Shown here piece by piece: positions 26,148 through 34,165 of a stretch of DNA of 64,000 nt. A model generated the notes under the pieces. The model was not told where the DNA came from and did no database searches. It saw only the letters and a list, made by a program, of their open reading frames with translations. Source of the DNA: Euryarchaeota archaeon UBA605 (GTDB lineage: Archaea; Thermoplasmatota; Poseidoniia; Poseidoniales; Thalassarchaeaceae); the NCBI GenBank assembly GCA_002504905.1, contig DATY01000001.1, forward strand, positions 5,530 through 69,529. Reading direction: 5' to 3'. The position numbers and the translations under genes were made by a program. Numbering within the stretch: position 1 is the first letter of the stretch; every line of letters begins with the position of its first letter.

Positions 26148-27419
26148 TTATTTTCTGTTTTGTCTACGTCTATTACTAGATCCACCACGAGATTCATTAG
26201 ATTCTTGAACACTAATTTTACGGCCATGGAAATCAGTTCCATCCAATTCTTTAACTGCCTTCTGCCCGTCTTTTAGACTTGAAAAATTAATGAAAGCAAA
26301 GCCTCTTGATTTACCAGTTTCGCGATCTTTAGCGATATGTACGTCTTTGAGTTCGCCATAAGTTGAGAATAATTTTCTCAAATCATCTTCATCGGCATCC
26401 CAAGAAATGCTTCCAACGAATAATTTGACACCGGATGATTCTAGCATTTCTGCCCTTGCTGCTTTCAGAATCTGACGTTCTGCAGAGAGTTCTTCCTTAG
26501 TTGCAGTACCTTCTTTCACCTTTTCCATACATTCACGACATCTAATTGGTTTACCAGGCGTTGGCTTGAATGGAACTTCTGTAGACTTTGAACACATTGT
26601 ACAAGTAGTCTTGTACATCTCCCTGCGCTGACCTCTAGAACGATCATTTGACCTATTACGGCCAAGCTGCCTAGCCACAGATGTTGGTATTTCGTGATTA
26701 ATACCTCTTCTGAAATCTGCTAAAGGCGAAAGATAAGGGCGGGCTCCATCATGACCAAGATTTTTTTCAGCCTCTTCAGACCACCGCTTTCCAGGTCTGT
26801 TAAATGAGTCAATGTCAGAATTCTTGGGTATATGAAAACCAACATTAAATCCACTAGATAGAACACGATAACTTTTGTAATCACAATTATTGCACGTCAC
26901 ATTGAAATCGGGTTCAGAATTACTTTTTTGCAGTACTGCTCCACAGGGCGGACAAATAGCATGAATAACTCCAAAACTGGGGTCATCTTTAGTTGAGGCT
27001 TTTAGCATTGGTTCAAACTGAGTAATTTTAGCTCTGACAATATCTCTTGAGCGCATTGCATCGCCTGCGGAGGGAATATATCTATCGACGAAATCAGTCA
27101 CATATATGTCGGCAAATAATTTCAAGGCAGGAACATCTCTCCCTCCTCCCTCTTTTCCTTCAATGTGTAGAATCCTAATCTCTGCAGTCTTTGCATTAAG
27201 ACGATTAACTTGGCCAATTACAACATCGCCAATTTTAGGTAAATTGGCAGTAGAGCCTGGAATTTGAATAGACATTACTCCATCTTCTAAGATTAACTTG
27301 CCTGTTAGCAGGGCTAAAGGTCCTGATTCAGTATCAATAATGCCATCACCAAGAGATGTATTTTGGTCTGCCAGAACTCGTGTTCCGGGCGTAACAAAGT
27401 CACCTGCTGAGGCACTCAT
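26148..27419 (-). CDS. csl4: Csl4 exosome subunit fused to a second zinc module and a C-terminal RRM
   Basis: A 423-residue RNA-binding protein. Residues 1-60: Csl4 N-terminal domain (DFVTPGTRVL). Residues 60-145: S1 RNA-binding domain (IGDVVIGQVNRLNAK). Residues 156-179: Csl4 zinc ribbon, CPPC...CNNC. Residues 273-297: a CxxC-x17-CxxC zinc module (CTMC...CREC) of a type found in bacterial RNA proteins. Residues 332-406: a complete RRM with RNP2 LFVGSI and RNP1 RGFAFINF, then a basic Ser/Gly/Arg tail. Csl4 normally caps the RNA-degrading exosome and recruits DnaG; standard archaeal Csl4 is about 180-200 residues, so this is a large fusion. No frameshift or stop separates the parts. Confidence 0.88.
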   Translation of the reverse strand: MSASAGDFVTPGTRVLADQNTSLGDGIIDTESGPLALLTGKLILEDGVMSIQIPGSTANLPKIGDVVIGQVNRLNAKTAEIRILHIEGKEGGGRDVPALKLFADIYVTDFVDRYIPSAGDAMRSRDIVRAKITQFEPMLKASTKDDPSFGVIHAICPPCGAVLQKSNSEPDFNVTCNNCDYKSYRVLSSGFNVGFHIPKNSDIDSFNRPGKRWSEEAEKNLGHDGARPYLSPLADFRRGINHEIPTSVARQLGRNRSNDRSRGQRREMYKTTCTMCSKSTEVPFKPTPGKPIRCRECMEKVKEGTATKEELSAERQILKAARAEMLESSGVKLFVGSISWDADEDDLRKLFSTYGELKDVHIAKDRETGKSRGFAFINFSSLKDGQKAVKELDGTDFHGRKISVQESNESRGGSSNRRRQNRK

Positions 27420-27471
27420 TGCTCACGCGACAGATAGTTTACCTATGAAGAACACGGGTCAAATGATAAAC

Positions 27472-28107
27472 TCAGTTAGGAGATAAACGCCAAAAAGCAA
27501 CCTTAGTGTAGGCTTTTTCTTCCCTGTGATGAGAAAAATTCGCAGGTAGAATAAAATCAAGTTCACCATATTTTTCAGCGGTCCAATTTCTTGATTCGAA
27601 GAAAGGTTGTATATGAGTAGAATGAGAACTATGCATTAAATGGGAGACCACTCCATTTTTTATTATCTGATTCAAGAATGGTCGATCCGCTTTTTCTTTT
27701 TGACGGCCCCAAGGCGGATTACAAATTACTAAATCAACTTTAGAAAGTTCTGTTTCACTATCTAATAATTCGTTAATTATCACTCCTGATTCTGTTAAAC
27801 CAACCGATAAAAGATTATTATGTAAGATTTCACAAGCTTTCTTATCGACTTCTAAAAATATACATTTTTTCGCACCAACTTTCAATGCACCTATCCCAAG
27901 GATACCATTTCCTGCCCCCAAATCAGCAACTACTGAATCAGGAGATATATCTCCAAATGATACAATCGAGGAAATAAACTGAGAGGCAATATTTCCATCA
28001 GTAGAATACTGTTCAAAATCTACATTTTCACAAGGATGTGCCTCTAATTTTGAAAGAGTGATTGCGAGATGTCGTAATCTCATGGGATATCCGAGAGGAT
28101 AATACAT
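27472..28107 (-). CDS. METTL5-like rRNA N6-adenine methyltransferase
   Basis: A Rossmann methyltransferase of about 211 residues. Motif I is VVADLGAGNGILGIGA; motif IV is NPPWGRQ, the NPPF/W signature of N6-adenine methylases. The N-terminal EQYSTDGNIASQF and C-terminal PANFSHHREEKAYTKV align with human METTL5, which methylates 18S rRNA with the partner TRMT112. The archaeal protein probably modifies 16S rRNA with a TRM112-like partner; that partner is not in the window. ATG 28107 begins one base after the asd stop; ATG 28083 aligns better with the human start and is equally possible. Confidence 0.88.
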   Translation of the reverse strand: MYYPLGYPMRLRHLAITLSKLEAHPCENVDFEQYSTDGNIASQFISSIVSFGDISPDSVVADLGAGNGILGIGALKVGAKKCIFLEVDKKACEILHNNLLSVGLTESGVIINELLDSETELSKVDLVICNPPWGRQKEKADRPFLNQIIKNGVVSHLMHSSHSTHIQPFFESRNWTAEKYGELDFILPANFSHHREEKAYTKVAFWRLSPN

Positions 28108-28108
28108 A

Positions 28109-29242
28109 TCAATTACTTTGATTGAAATCACTATTAAGCAAATAATTTGATTCCTGAATAATTCCATCAGCGATTAGTAATTCTGCTAAAAGAACACCAT
28201 ATCCAGCAGCCCCACGAATAGTATTATCCGACAATAATTTGAATTTTAATTTGTTATCAGAAACTTCAATTTCAGCCACAGATACTGACATACCAGCACT
28301 AAGATTTTTATCTGGAGATTCAGAAACTGAATTACCCCATCTATGTTCAATAGGATCTAGAACACCGTCTATAAAATCAATTACATTTGAAGAGGAGGGG
28401 AGGCGAGAGTCAACAACTTCTGAAGAGAAAATTTGCCACGCCTCTATAATCTCATGAGCACTAACTTGTTTAGTGAAATTTATTTCAATAGTTGCGAAGT
28501 GCCCATAATCATGATTAGACCTAGAACACCATACTTTGAAATCTAAGTTTGCTTCTTGAAAAATACCTTCAATTTTCTTCCCTAAAATTCTGTTTAATTC
28601 GGAAACCACGCTTTCAGATTCACCAGGTATAGAGGAATCAACTGGTAATCCGCTTCTACCTCTTTCTAACATCTTTCTACCTCCTCCTGATAATGATTGT
28701 TCAGTAGTTATTTTTACTGACGAAAAATCAAATTTCCCCATAAGTGGATATAGAGTTAAAGCAATTGGAACAACCATACAATTACTACAAGAGATTAATG
28801 AACCAGTACCAAAACTTTGAGAATCTAAAATTTTCAAATGATCTGAATTAACGTCAGGTATGACTAGAGGTACTTCTCCTTTTAGTCTATGAACAGAAGC
28901 ATGGCTAATTACACAGAATCCCTCTTCTGCAAGATTTCTTTCTACTTTTTCAGCTATCGAATCAGGCACAGCAGAAAAAATTACAGAAACTCTTTTTTCT
29001 TTCAATTCTACGACTAAATTTTCTAAATTATCCAACCCAAGAACAGTAATACTTGGTAAATCAGGCCTTTCTTCATCGAGAGACCAGGGTAATTCTCGAA
29101 TATTCATTCCCACTGTAGAGCTGGAACCAACAATAGATACTAGATTAAACCAATTATGATTTAATAATCTTTGAAGATACCTCTGGGCAACTAAGCCTCG
29201 CGATCCAAGAATTGCACAATTCACAGGTTGCATCTTAATCAC
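28109..29242 (-). CDS. asd: Aspartate-semialdehyde dehydrogenase, archaeal/fungal type
   Basis: Reduces aspartyl phosphate to aspartate semialdehyde, the branch point to lysine, threonine and methionine. N-terminal cofactor loop GSRGLVAQRYLQRLL, catalytic Cys in SCSNCMVVPIAL, the EQSLSGGGRKML segment and active-site His in RSNHDYGHFA are all visible. Length (377) is normal. A GTG at 29242 sits four bases after GGAG; ATG 29233 is the alternative start. It is probably co-transcribed with the METTL5-like gene. No other lysine or threonine gene is near. Confidence 0.92.
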   Translation of the reverse strand: MIKMQPVNCAILGSRGLVAQRYLQRLLNHNWFNLVSIVGSSSTVGMNIRELPWSLDEERPDLPSITVLGLDNLENLVVELKEKRVSVIFSAVPDSIAEKVERNLAEEGFCVISHASVHRLKGEVPLVIPDVNSDHLKILDSQSFGTGSLISCSNCMVVPIALTLYPLMGKFDFSSVKITTEQSLSGGGRKMLERGRSGLPVDSSIPGESESVVSELNRILGKKIEGIFQEANLDFKVWCSRSNHDYGHFATIEINFTKQVSAHEIIEAWQIFSSEVVDSRLPSSSNVIDFIDGVLDPIEHRWGNSVSESPDKNLSAGMSVSVAEIEVSDNKLKFKLLSDNTIRGAAGYGVLLAELLIADGIIQESNYLLNSDFNQSN

Positions 29243-29342
29243 GAGTCTCCTTAGGAGTGCCTACCTAATAAGAACTGTTTACTGTTTTCTAACAAACACA
29301 AAAATCTACAAGTTCAAGTACTGTCAATTTACATGGTAAAAT

Positions 29343-30491
29343 ATGGCAGGCATCGAGATGATTGTAATAGCTGCACTTTCGTTTGCTTTGATTATAGCCC
29401 TTTGGCAACTAATGAATAATTCAAATTCAAAAAATGATATTGAGATAAGGAAAGAAATTCGTGAAATGGGGAGTGAACAAATGAATACTTTGCAGGCTCT
29501 TGGGATATCGCAACAAGAACACTTAGCCACCGTCTCAAAGAATATTGAAAAACTCAAAGAAGGGAATGAGAAAAAACTTGACCAGATGCGGGAAATTGTA
29601 GATGAGAAATTACAGGAAACTTTAGAAAAAAGAATTACAGCATCTTTTGAACTCGTCAGTAAACAATTACAAGATGTCCACAGCGGACTGGGTGAAATGA
29701 AAAACATTGCAGACGATGTTGGAGGATTGAAGAAGGTTCTTGCGAATGTTTCAACCCGAGGTGCACTGGGAGAATTACAGGCTCATCAAATTCTAGAGAA
29801 TTTCCTCTCTCCAGAACAATTTGGAGTTAATGTTCAAACTAATCCTAATTATAATGGAACTGTAGAATTTGCTGTAGCATTGCCAGGTAATGATGATTCA
29901 GAAGAAACTTTGTGGTTACCTATTGATTGTAAATTTCCGATTGAAGATCATCAATCTTGGCTTGACGCATTAGACGTAGGAGACAAAGACTCGATAGAGG
30001 CGGCAAGGAAATCTCTTGTTTCAAATGTAAAAAAGAAGGCAAAAGATATCTCAGAAAAATATATTGCTCCTCCTTACACTACTGAATTTGCCGTAATGTT
30101 CCTACCTACTGAGGGACTATATGCAGATATAGCAAGACAACCAAATCTCTTAGAAATACTTCAAAGAGAATATCGCATTATGATTTGTGGTCCGTCAAAT
30201 CTTTCTGCATTTATTTCAAGTATTAAAGTTGGATTCAGGACATTAGCACTCAAAGAAAGTGCAGGAGATGTTTGGAGAGTATTAGGAGCAGTTAAAACCG
30301 AATATGCCAAGTTTGGGAAAACTATTGAAAGCGCACACAAGACTGCTAATACACTTACTAACAAATTATCTATTGATGGAGAAGTACAAGTTAGACTCCG
30401 TGCTATGGACAGAGCACTCAAAGATATCGAAACATTACCGGTTAAAGAGACTTCAAAACTTCTAGATTTACCAGATGAAAATATAGATTAA
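29343..30491 (+). CDS. rmuC: RmuC family protein
   Basis: A 382-residue protein with an N-terminal membrane helix (residues about 5-24), a long coiled coil (about 30-125) and the RmuC nuclease-like domain. Conserved patches are RGALGELQAHQIL, LPIDCKFPIEDH, EFAVMFLPTEGLYADI and CGPSNLSAFISS. In bacteria RmuC limits recombination at inverted repeats; the domain is related to restriction-endonuclease folds. The gene is bacterial in type and found in some marine archaea. It may form a unit with the M23 gene 40 bases downstream. Confidence 0.92.
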   Translation: MAGIEMIVIAALSFALIIALWQLMNNSNSKNDIEIRKEIREMGSEQMNTLQALGISQQEHLATVSKNIEKLKEGNEKKLDQMREIVDEKLQETLEKRITASFELVSKQLQDVHSGLGEMKNIADDVGGLKKVLANVSTRGALGELQAHQILENFLSPEQFGVNVQTNPNYNGTVEFAVALPGNDDSEETLWLPIDCKFPIEDHQSWLDALDVGDKDSIEAARKSLVSNVKKKAKDISEKYIAPPYTTEFAVMFLPTEGLYADIARQPNLLEILQREYRIMICGPSNLSAFISSIKVGFRTLALKESAGDVWRVLGAVKTEYAKFGKTIESAHKTANTLTNKLSIDGEVQVRLRAMDRALKDIETLPVKETSKLLDLPDENID

Positions 30492-30530
30492 AAGAGAAAA
30501 AATCATTTGTGATACCTTTCTCGAAACATT

Positions 30531-31112
30531 ATGTTTGATTGGCAAACAGGACGATATCACCCAGTTGTTCATCTACCAGATGAGTATGAAGTTAGAGATT
30601 TTACCACGGGAGAATACATTCCATCAGATTATGAATTTGATATTGGAAGATATGATGAATTAAGGCCAGGGATGTATTCAACAGAGTTATTTTCTGATGG
30701 GAGGTTTCTACATGTTGGTATAGATATAGGAGCTCCTGTAGGTACACCTTGCATGGCATTTGATGATGGAGAGATTTCTCATTTTGGATATAATCCTGCA
30801 GATGGTGATTATGGATATGTGATTATCACGAAGCATATGGTTAGCAAAAAACCAATATGGGCTCTATACGGTCATTTGAGTGCAGAATCGATAGAAGGGA
30901 AAAAAATAGGTCAAAAAGTTTCACGCGGAGAAGTGATTTGCTGGATGGGTGATAAGCATGAGAATGGAGGATGGGAATCACACTTACATTTTCAATTATC
31001 TATTAATGAACCAGAAACTCATGATATGCCAGGTGTTGTTGACCCAAAAAATAGGGAAAAAGCATTGGATAATTATCCCGATCCGAGATTTGTTCTTGGT
31101 CCAATTTATTGA
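30531..31112 (+). CDS. M23-family (LytM-type) metallopeptidase domain protein
   Basis: A 193-residue protein. The zinc ligands are present: His and Asp in HVGIDIGAP and the HxH in SHLHFQL; the central YGHLS and the GYVIITKH strand are also typical. M23 enzymes cleave glycine-containing peptides, usually in murein, which archaea lack, so another peptide or cell-surface target is implied. No signal peptide is seen, which suggests cytoplasmic action or a different export route. Its 3' end overlaps the convergent PGI gene by seven bases. Confidence 0.85.
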   Translation: MFDWQTGRYHPVVHLPDEYEVRDFTTGEYIPSDYEFDIGRYDELRPGMYSTELFSDGRFLHVGIDIGAPVGTPCMAFDDGEISHFGYNPADGDYGYVIITKHMVSKKPIWALYGHLSAESIEGKKIGQKVSRGEVICWMGDKHENGGWESHLHFQLSINEPETHDMPGVVDPKNREKALDNYPDPRFVLGPIY

Positions 31113-32149
31113 TTTTTAGTAAGATAGGACTTAAGATCGACAATAGAATTCATATCAGATGGATCTATTCCTTGTAATAATGCTAGAGCAATACTGATCC
31201 AATCTGAAATATGTGAAGCATAAAGCAGTGTTTCAAGAAGACTGTTCCCCTCACAATCAATTATCCATGAGTTATTATTTTCAATATTTTCAAGCATCCA
31301 ATTCATTCTTGAATATATTCTAGGATGAATATTCTCACAGGAAAAATAGATCAAAGAATTCTCATCTTGATTTGCGGAAGTCCATGCTATTATCTCATTA
31401 TGATTCATCTCAGGTAATTCAGAAGGGCGTGCAAAAACTTCTGAGTTTTCATTTAGCTGATTGGCAAAACGACACGCTGCGGGCATCAAGATAGTTGGTG
31501 CGATTATTCCTATTTGCTTATTTATCATAGATTCAGCTACTGAAACGACTAATCCATTACCTCCACTAATGTCAAAATCAGTAGAAGACGAACGTAAACG
31601 TTCAATCATTTCCGAAATATCTTCAATTGTTGGTTTCTCAATTATTCCTAAAGACCAGCAGACAGATAATTGTGTTCCAAATAAATGACCAAATGCAGAT
31701 CTAGGCATTTGACCACCAGGGACTGATAAGAATAATGAGTCTTCACTTTCTGAAATTATCTCCTTGAGTTTACCTCCTGAAGAAATTCCAACAACTGTCC
31801 CGCCAGACTCTAAAGCCTCACGAACGCCATCGACTGTTTCCTCTGTATTTCCAGAATAAGAAGTTGCTAATACTAACCAATCTGGTCCCCACCAAGAAGG
31901 TAATCCGTAATCTCTCCAGACTATGAAAGGGATTCCTCCGGAATAATCTGCTAAAGTTGAAAGAAAAGTACCTCCTGCCCCCGAACCTCCCATGCCTAAA
32001 CAAAGTACCCCTGACCAGTCGATATCGGTATCAATATCAACATCATTAGATATTGCTTGTTCGAAATCATCCAAAAATTTACGTGTATATCCAACCATAT
32101 CTTGAGAATCTAATTCTCTTACAAGTTCATGTAAATCCTTCAATTTCAT
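31106..32149 (-). CDS. Bifunctional phosphoglucose/phosphomannose isomerase
   Basis: Interconverts glucose-6-phosphate and mannose-6-phosphate with fructose-6-phosphate, as in archaeal and some other PGI/PMI enzymes. The SIS fold is clear: GMGGSGAGG (about residues 52-60), the phosphate loop SYSGNTEET (97-105), the catalytic Glu in NENSEVFA and His in MNHNEIIAW. Length (347) fits the family. It starts four bases inside the NMD3 gene end, so the two are translationally coupled. It links central sugar metabolism to glycan precursors. Confidence 0.93.
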   Translation of the reverse strand: MKLKDLHELVRELDSQDMVGYTRKFLDDFEQAISNDVDIDTDIDWSGVLCLGMGGSGAGGTFLSTLADYSGGIPFIVWRDYGLPSWWGPDWLVLATSYSGNTEETVDGVREALESGGTVVGISSGGKLKEIISESEDSLFLSVPGGQMPRSAFGHLFGTQLSVCWSLGIIEKPTIEDISEMIERLRSSSTDFDISGGNGLVVSVAESMINKQIGIIAPTILMPAACRFANQLNENSEVFARPSELPEMNHNEIIAWTSANQDENSLIYFSCENIHPRIYSRMNWMLENIENNNSWIIDCEGNSLLETLLYASHISDWISIALALLQGIDPSDMNSIVDLKSYLTKNQ

Positions 32150-33204
32150 TCAGTCGCCTCTCCTATAAACCCAGGTAATGCTAGCCATATATCATCTATG
32201 AACCCAATACGTAATTTTTTTGATTCTTTATCATCATCATAGGGTAAGGCAACTGTGGTCATCGTGTAATCATGAGGATTCATTATTTCTGCTGCTGAAC
32301 TATCTCGATTCAATATATCAACAATAAATTGTTCCGAACGAGAACAAATTATTCTCGCCTTCTCCATATCTCTCCATGAAGCCCCTGTTCTCTGGAAAAA
32401 TTTCAATCGGCGTATGATAGGTCCATCTTTTTGCCATGAGTCAATTAACCATAAATCATTATTCAATTTCACAACATCACCTACATCATAAGCAGGTTTT
32501 CTGTAACTTACTGTAAGTCTTGTAATCTCAATACCATCCCTCATACCAACAACAGTGGATGTTTCTTTAACGGTCCCACCAAATTTCTTTGTCAAAATAC
32601 GCGCCCAATTTCTAGCCATAGATTTGGAACCAAGTTGTAAATCCCAACCCCCTGTTACAATTCCTTCTTTAGTTATGAAAAACATTGGATCTGCTTCCAT
32701 TCCTTCTAACATTTCGTCTAAAGTATTTCTCAATTCTTTGAGTTCTTTCTCAGATAGTTTCCTTCCTGCCGAACGAAGTTGAACGATAGCTTCGAAATAT
32801 GCCCCATCTTTCCTTGTACAAGGTGTACAAATCGCGTTACTTGTTTGTAACAAAACCTCAAAACTATTATCAAAATGGAAATTATCAATAGTACCTGAAA
32901 CATCTAGGTGAATTCGATTAGTTCTATCATCAATTTCCTGTAAAGCAAACTCAACGTTCACATCTTCAGCTCTTTCGTCTAATTCGAGATTGTCACGTAT
33001 CCTCAAATCTGCTAAAGACTCATTATCTATTTTAGACCAACGACCTCTAATCTCATATGACTCACATTTAGGACAGCGAAACTGCTGAATTGTATTGGAA
33101 ATTTTCGATAAGGTTACACGCTTACGAAAACATGATTCACAAAGACGATTGGAAGAAAGTTTTGAGGAATCTCCACAAACAATACAAAATGCGTCCTTAG
33201 ACAT
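32146..33204 (-). CDS. nmd3: NMD3-family ribosome-associated protein
   Basis: A 352-residue archaeal counterpart of the eukaryotic 60S export adaptor NMD3. The N-terminus carries the diagnostic zinc cluster: CIVC (residues 7-10), CESC (24-27) and CPKC, with a further CTPC later. In eukaryotes it binds the large subunit at a late assembly stage; in archaea the likely role is large-subunit assembly or quality control. Its 3' end overlaps the PGI/PMI start, and the upstream gene is ccmD, separated by a poly-T tract, so it probably starts its own unit. Confidence 0.92.
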   Translation of the reverse strand: MSKDAFCIVCGDSSKLSSNRLCESCFRKRVTLSKISNTIQQFRCPKCESYEIRGRWSKIDNESLADLRIRDNLELDERAEDVNVEFALQEIDDRTNRIHLDVSGTIDNFHFDNSFEVLLQTSNAICTPCTRKDGAYFEAIVQLRSAGRKLSEKELKELRNTLDEMLEGMEADPMFFITKEGIVTGGWDLQLGSKSMARNWARILTKKFGGTVKETSTVVGMRDGIEITRLTVSYRKPAYDVGDVVKLNNDLWLIDSWQKDGPIIRRLKFFQRTGASWRDMEKARIICSRSEQFIVDILNRDSSAAEIMNPHDYTMTTVALPYDDDKESKKLRIGFIDDIWLALPGFIGEATE

Positions 33205-33252
33205 ATGGCTCAGCCCTTGCGAAAGCGTAGTGCATTAGAATGATTCGTGAAT

Positions 33253-33260
33253 AAAAAAAA
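33253..33260 (-). terminator. Poly-T terminator after the ccm genes
   Basis: An eight-base T run on the minus strand immediately follows the ccmD stop. Archaeal RNA polymerase terminates efficiently at U-rich tracts without a hairpin. Confidence 0.55.
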
Positions 33261-33413
33261 CTAATTTTTTGAGTTTTTATCTTCTAGAGATAATTGACTC
33301 TCCCTTATTCTTATTCTAATATTGTCTAATTTTCTCCCAATATATACTATGTAATAACTCAATAAAAATCCTAATATTGAGTAAGTGACTACATATGATT
33401 CAAAGCCGTTCAA
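33261..33413 (-). CDS. ccmD: CcmD-like small membrane protein
   Basis: A 50-residue protein with one membrane helix (SILGFLLSYYIVYI) followed by a charged tail, the size and layout of CcmD, which helps release holo-CcmE from the CcmABC complex. Its TTG start overlaps the ccmC stop codon (TTGA), giving translational coupling. A longer reading from 33515 would overlap ccmC heavily and is less likely. Sequence similarity in this family is weak, so the call rests on size, topology and place. Confidence 0.55.
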   Translation of the reverse strand: MNGFESYVVTYSILGFLLSYYIVYIGRKLDNIRIRIRESQLSLEDKNSKN

Positions 33414-34165
33414 TGAACCACCTCTCCATCTATCTGATCCAATAAAATTTGTAACTCCTTTTCCATTTTGTACGAAATATATGTAAGAATGGAAAGTCCA
33501 GCCATTAATACCCAAAAAGATGCTACTCCCAAAGTAAGGACTTCGAGCATTTTGGGGTCTAAACCAGTTTCACTTGATTCTACAATTACAACCGAAGGAT
33601 GTCTCTTCTGATAAATTGTAGTTGCAACTGCAGTAATTGGAACTAATGCGAATCCAAATAATCCAACTGTAGAAAGAGTATCTCTAGTTTCAATTCCATC
33701 GGGTTGAGATTTTCTTGAAAGAACGATGAATAATGCAACTGCAGTAAGTAAGCCAAATGTATTCAATCGGAGGTCTCCCCAATCCCATGGTACCCCCCAT
33801 TCAGCCGAACCCCATATAGGACCTGAGATAACGACTCCTAATCCAAAAAGAAGTCCTAAATCAGAGCCAGTACAGAATAAATTCCAGCCCCACTCTTTTC
33901 TTTTTAAGAACCAAGAAATTGCTCCGATAAATAATAGACAGAAGGATAAAAATGAAGTCCATGCAAAAGGTACGTGCCAAAATAAGATTCTATAAGCTTC
34001 TGGAGATCTAAAAGGAGGAGATTGTACTAAAGGAGCGTACGTATAACCCATTATTGCAGTTAATAGCACACCTGCACCACCTATGCAAGTTAGTCCCCAA
34101 CCCACATATTTCATTGAGGACATAAACCTGCGACAGTACACTATATCATGAATGCTCGTTTTCAT
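33410..34165 (-). CDS. ccmC: Cytochrome c maturation protein CcmC
   Basis: Presents heme to CcmE during cytochrome c assembly. A protein of about 251 residues with six hydrophobic segments. The tryptophan-rich heme-handling motif is visible as WGSAEWGVPWDWGDLRLNT, and a first heme-ligand His lies in RILFWHVPFAW. ATG 34165 overlaps the ccmAB stop as ATGA, so the genes are translationally coupled. ccmE and ccmF are not in the window. The presence of this set implies c-type cytochromes and an aerobic chain. Confidence 0.9.
   Translation of the reverse strand: MKTSIHDIVYCRRFMSSMKYVGWGLTCIGGAGVLLTAIMGYTYAPLVQSPPFRSPEAYRILFWHVPFAWTSFLSFCLLFIGAISWFLKRKEWGWNLFCTGSDLGLLFGLGVVISGPIWGSAEWGVPWDWGDLRLNTFGLLTAVALFIVLSRKSQPDGIETRDTLSTVGLFGFALVPITAVATTIYQKRHPSVVIVESSETGLDPKMLEVLTLGVASFWVLMAGLSILTYISYKMEKELQILLDQIDGEVVH

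Noticed and set aside
29343..31112. Bacterial contamination or recent transfer island (rmuC, M23)
   Set aside because: Base composition and codon use look like the neighbours, and the genes sit directly between archaeal genes such as NMD3 and the Csl4 fusion.
33414..33515. Longer N-terminus for the CcmD-like protein
   Set aside because: It would lie wholly within ccmC in another frame; the TTGA overlap start gives the usual CcmD size.
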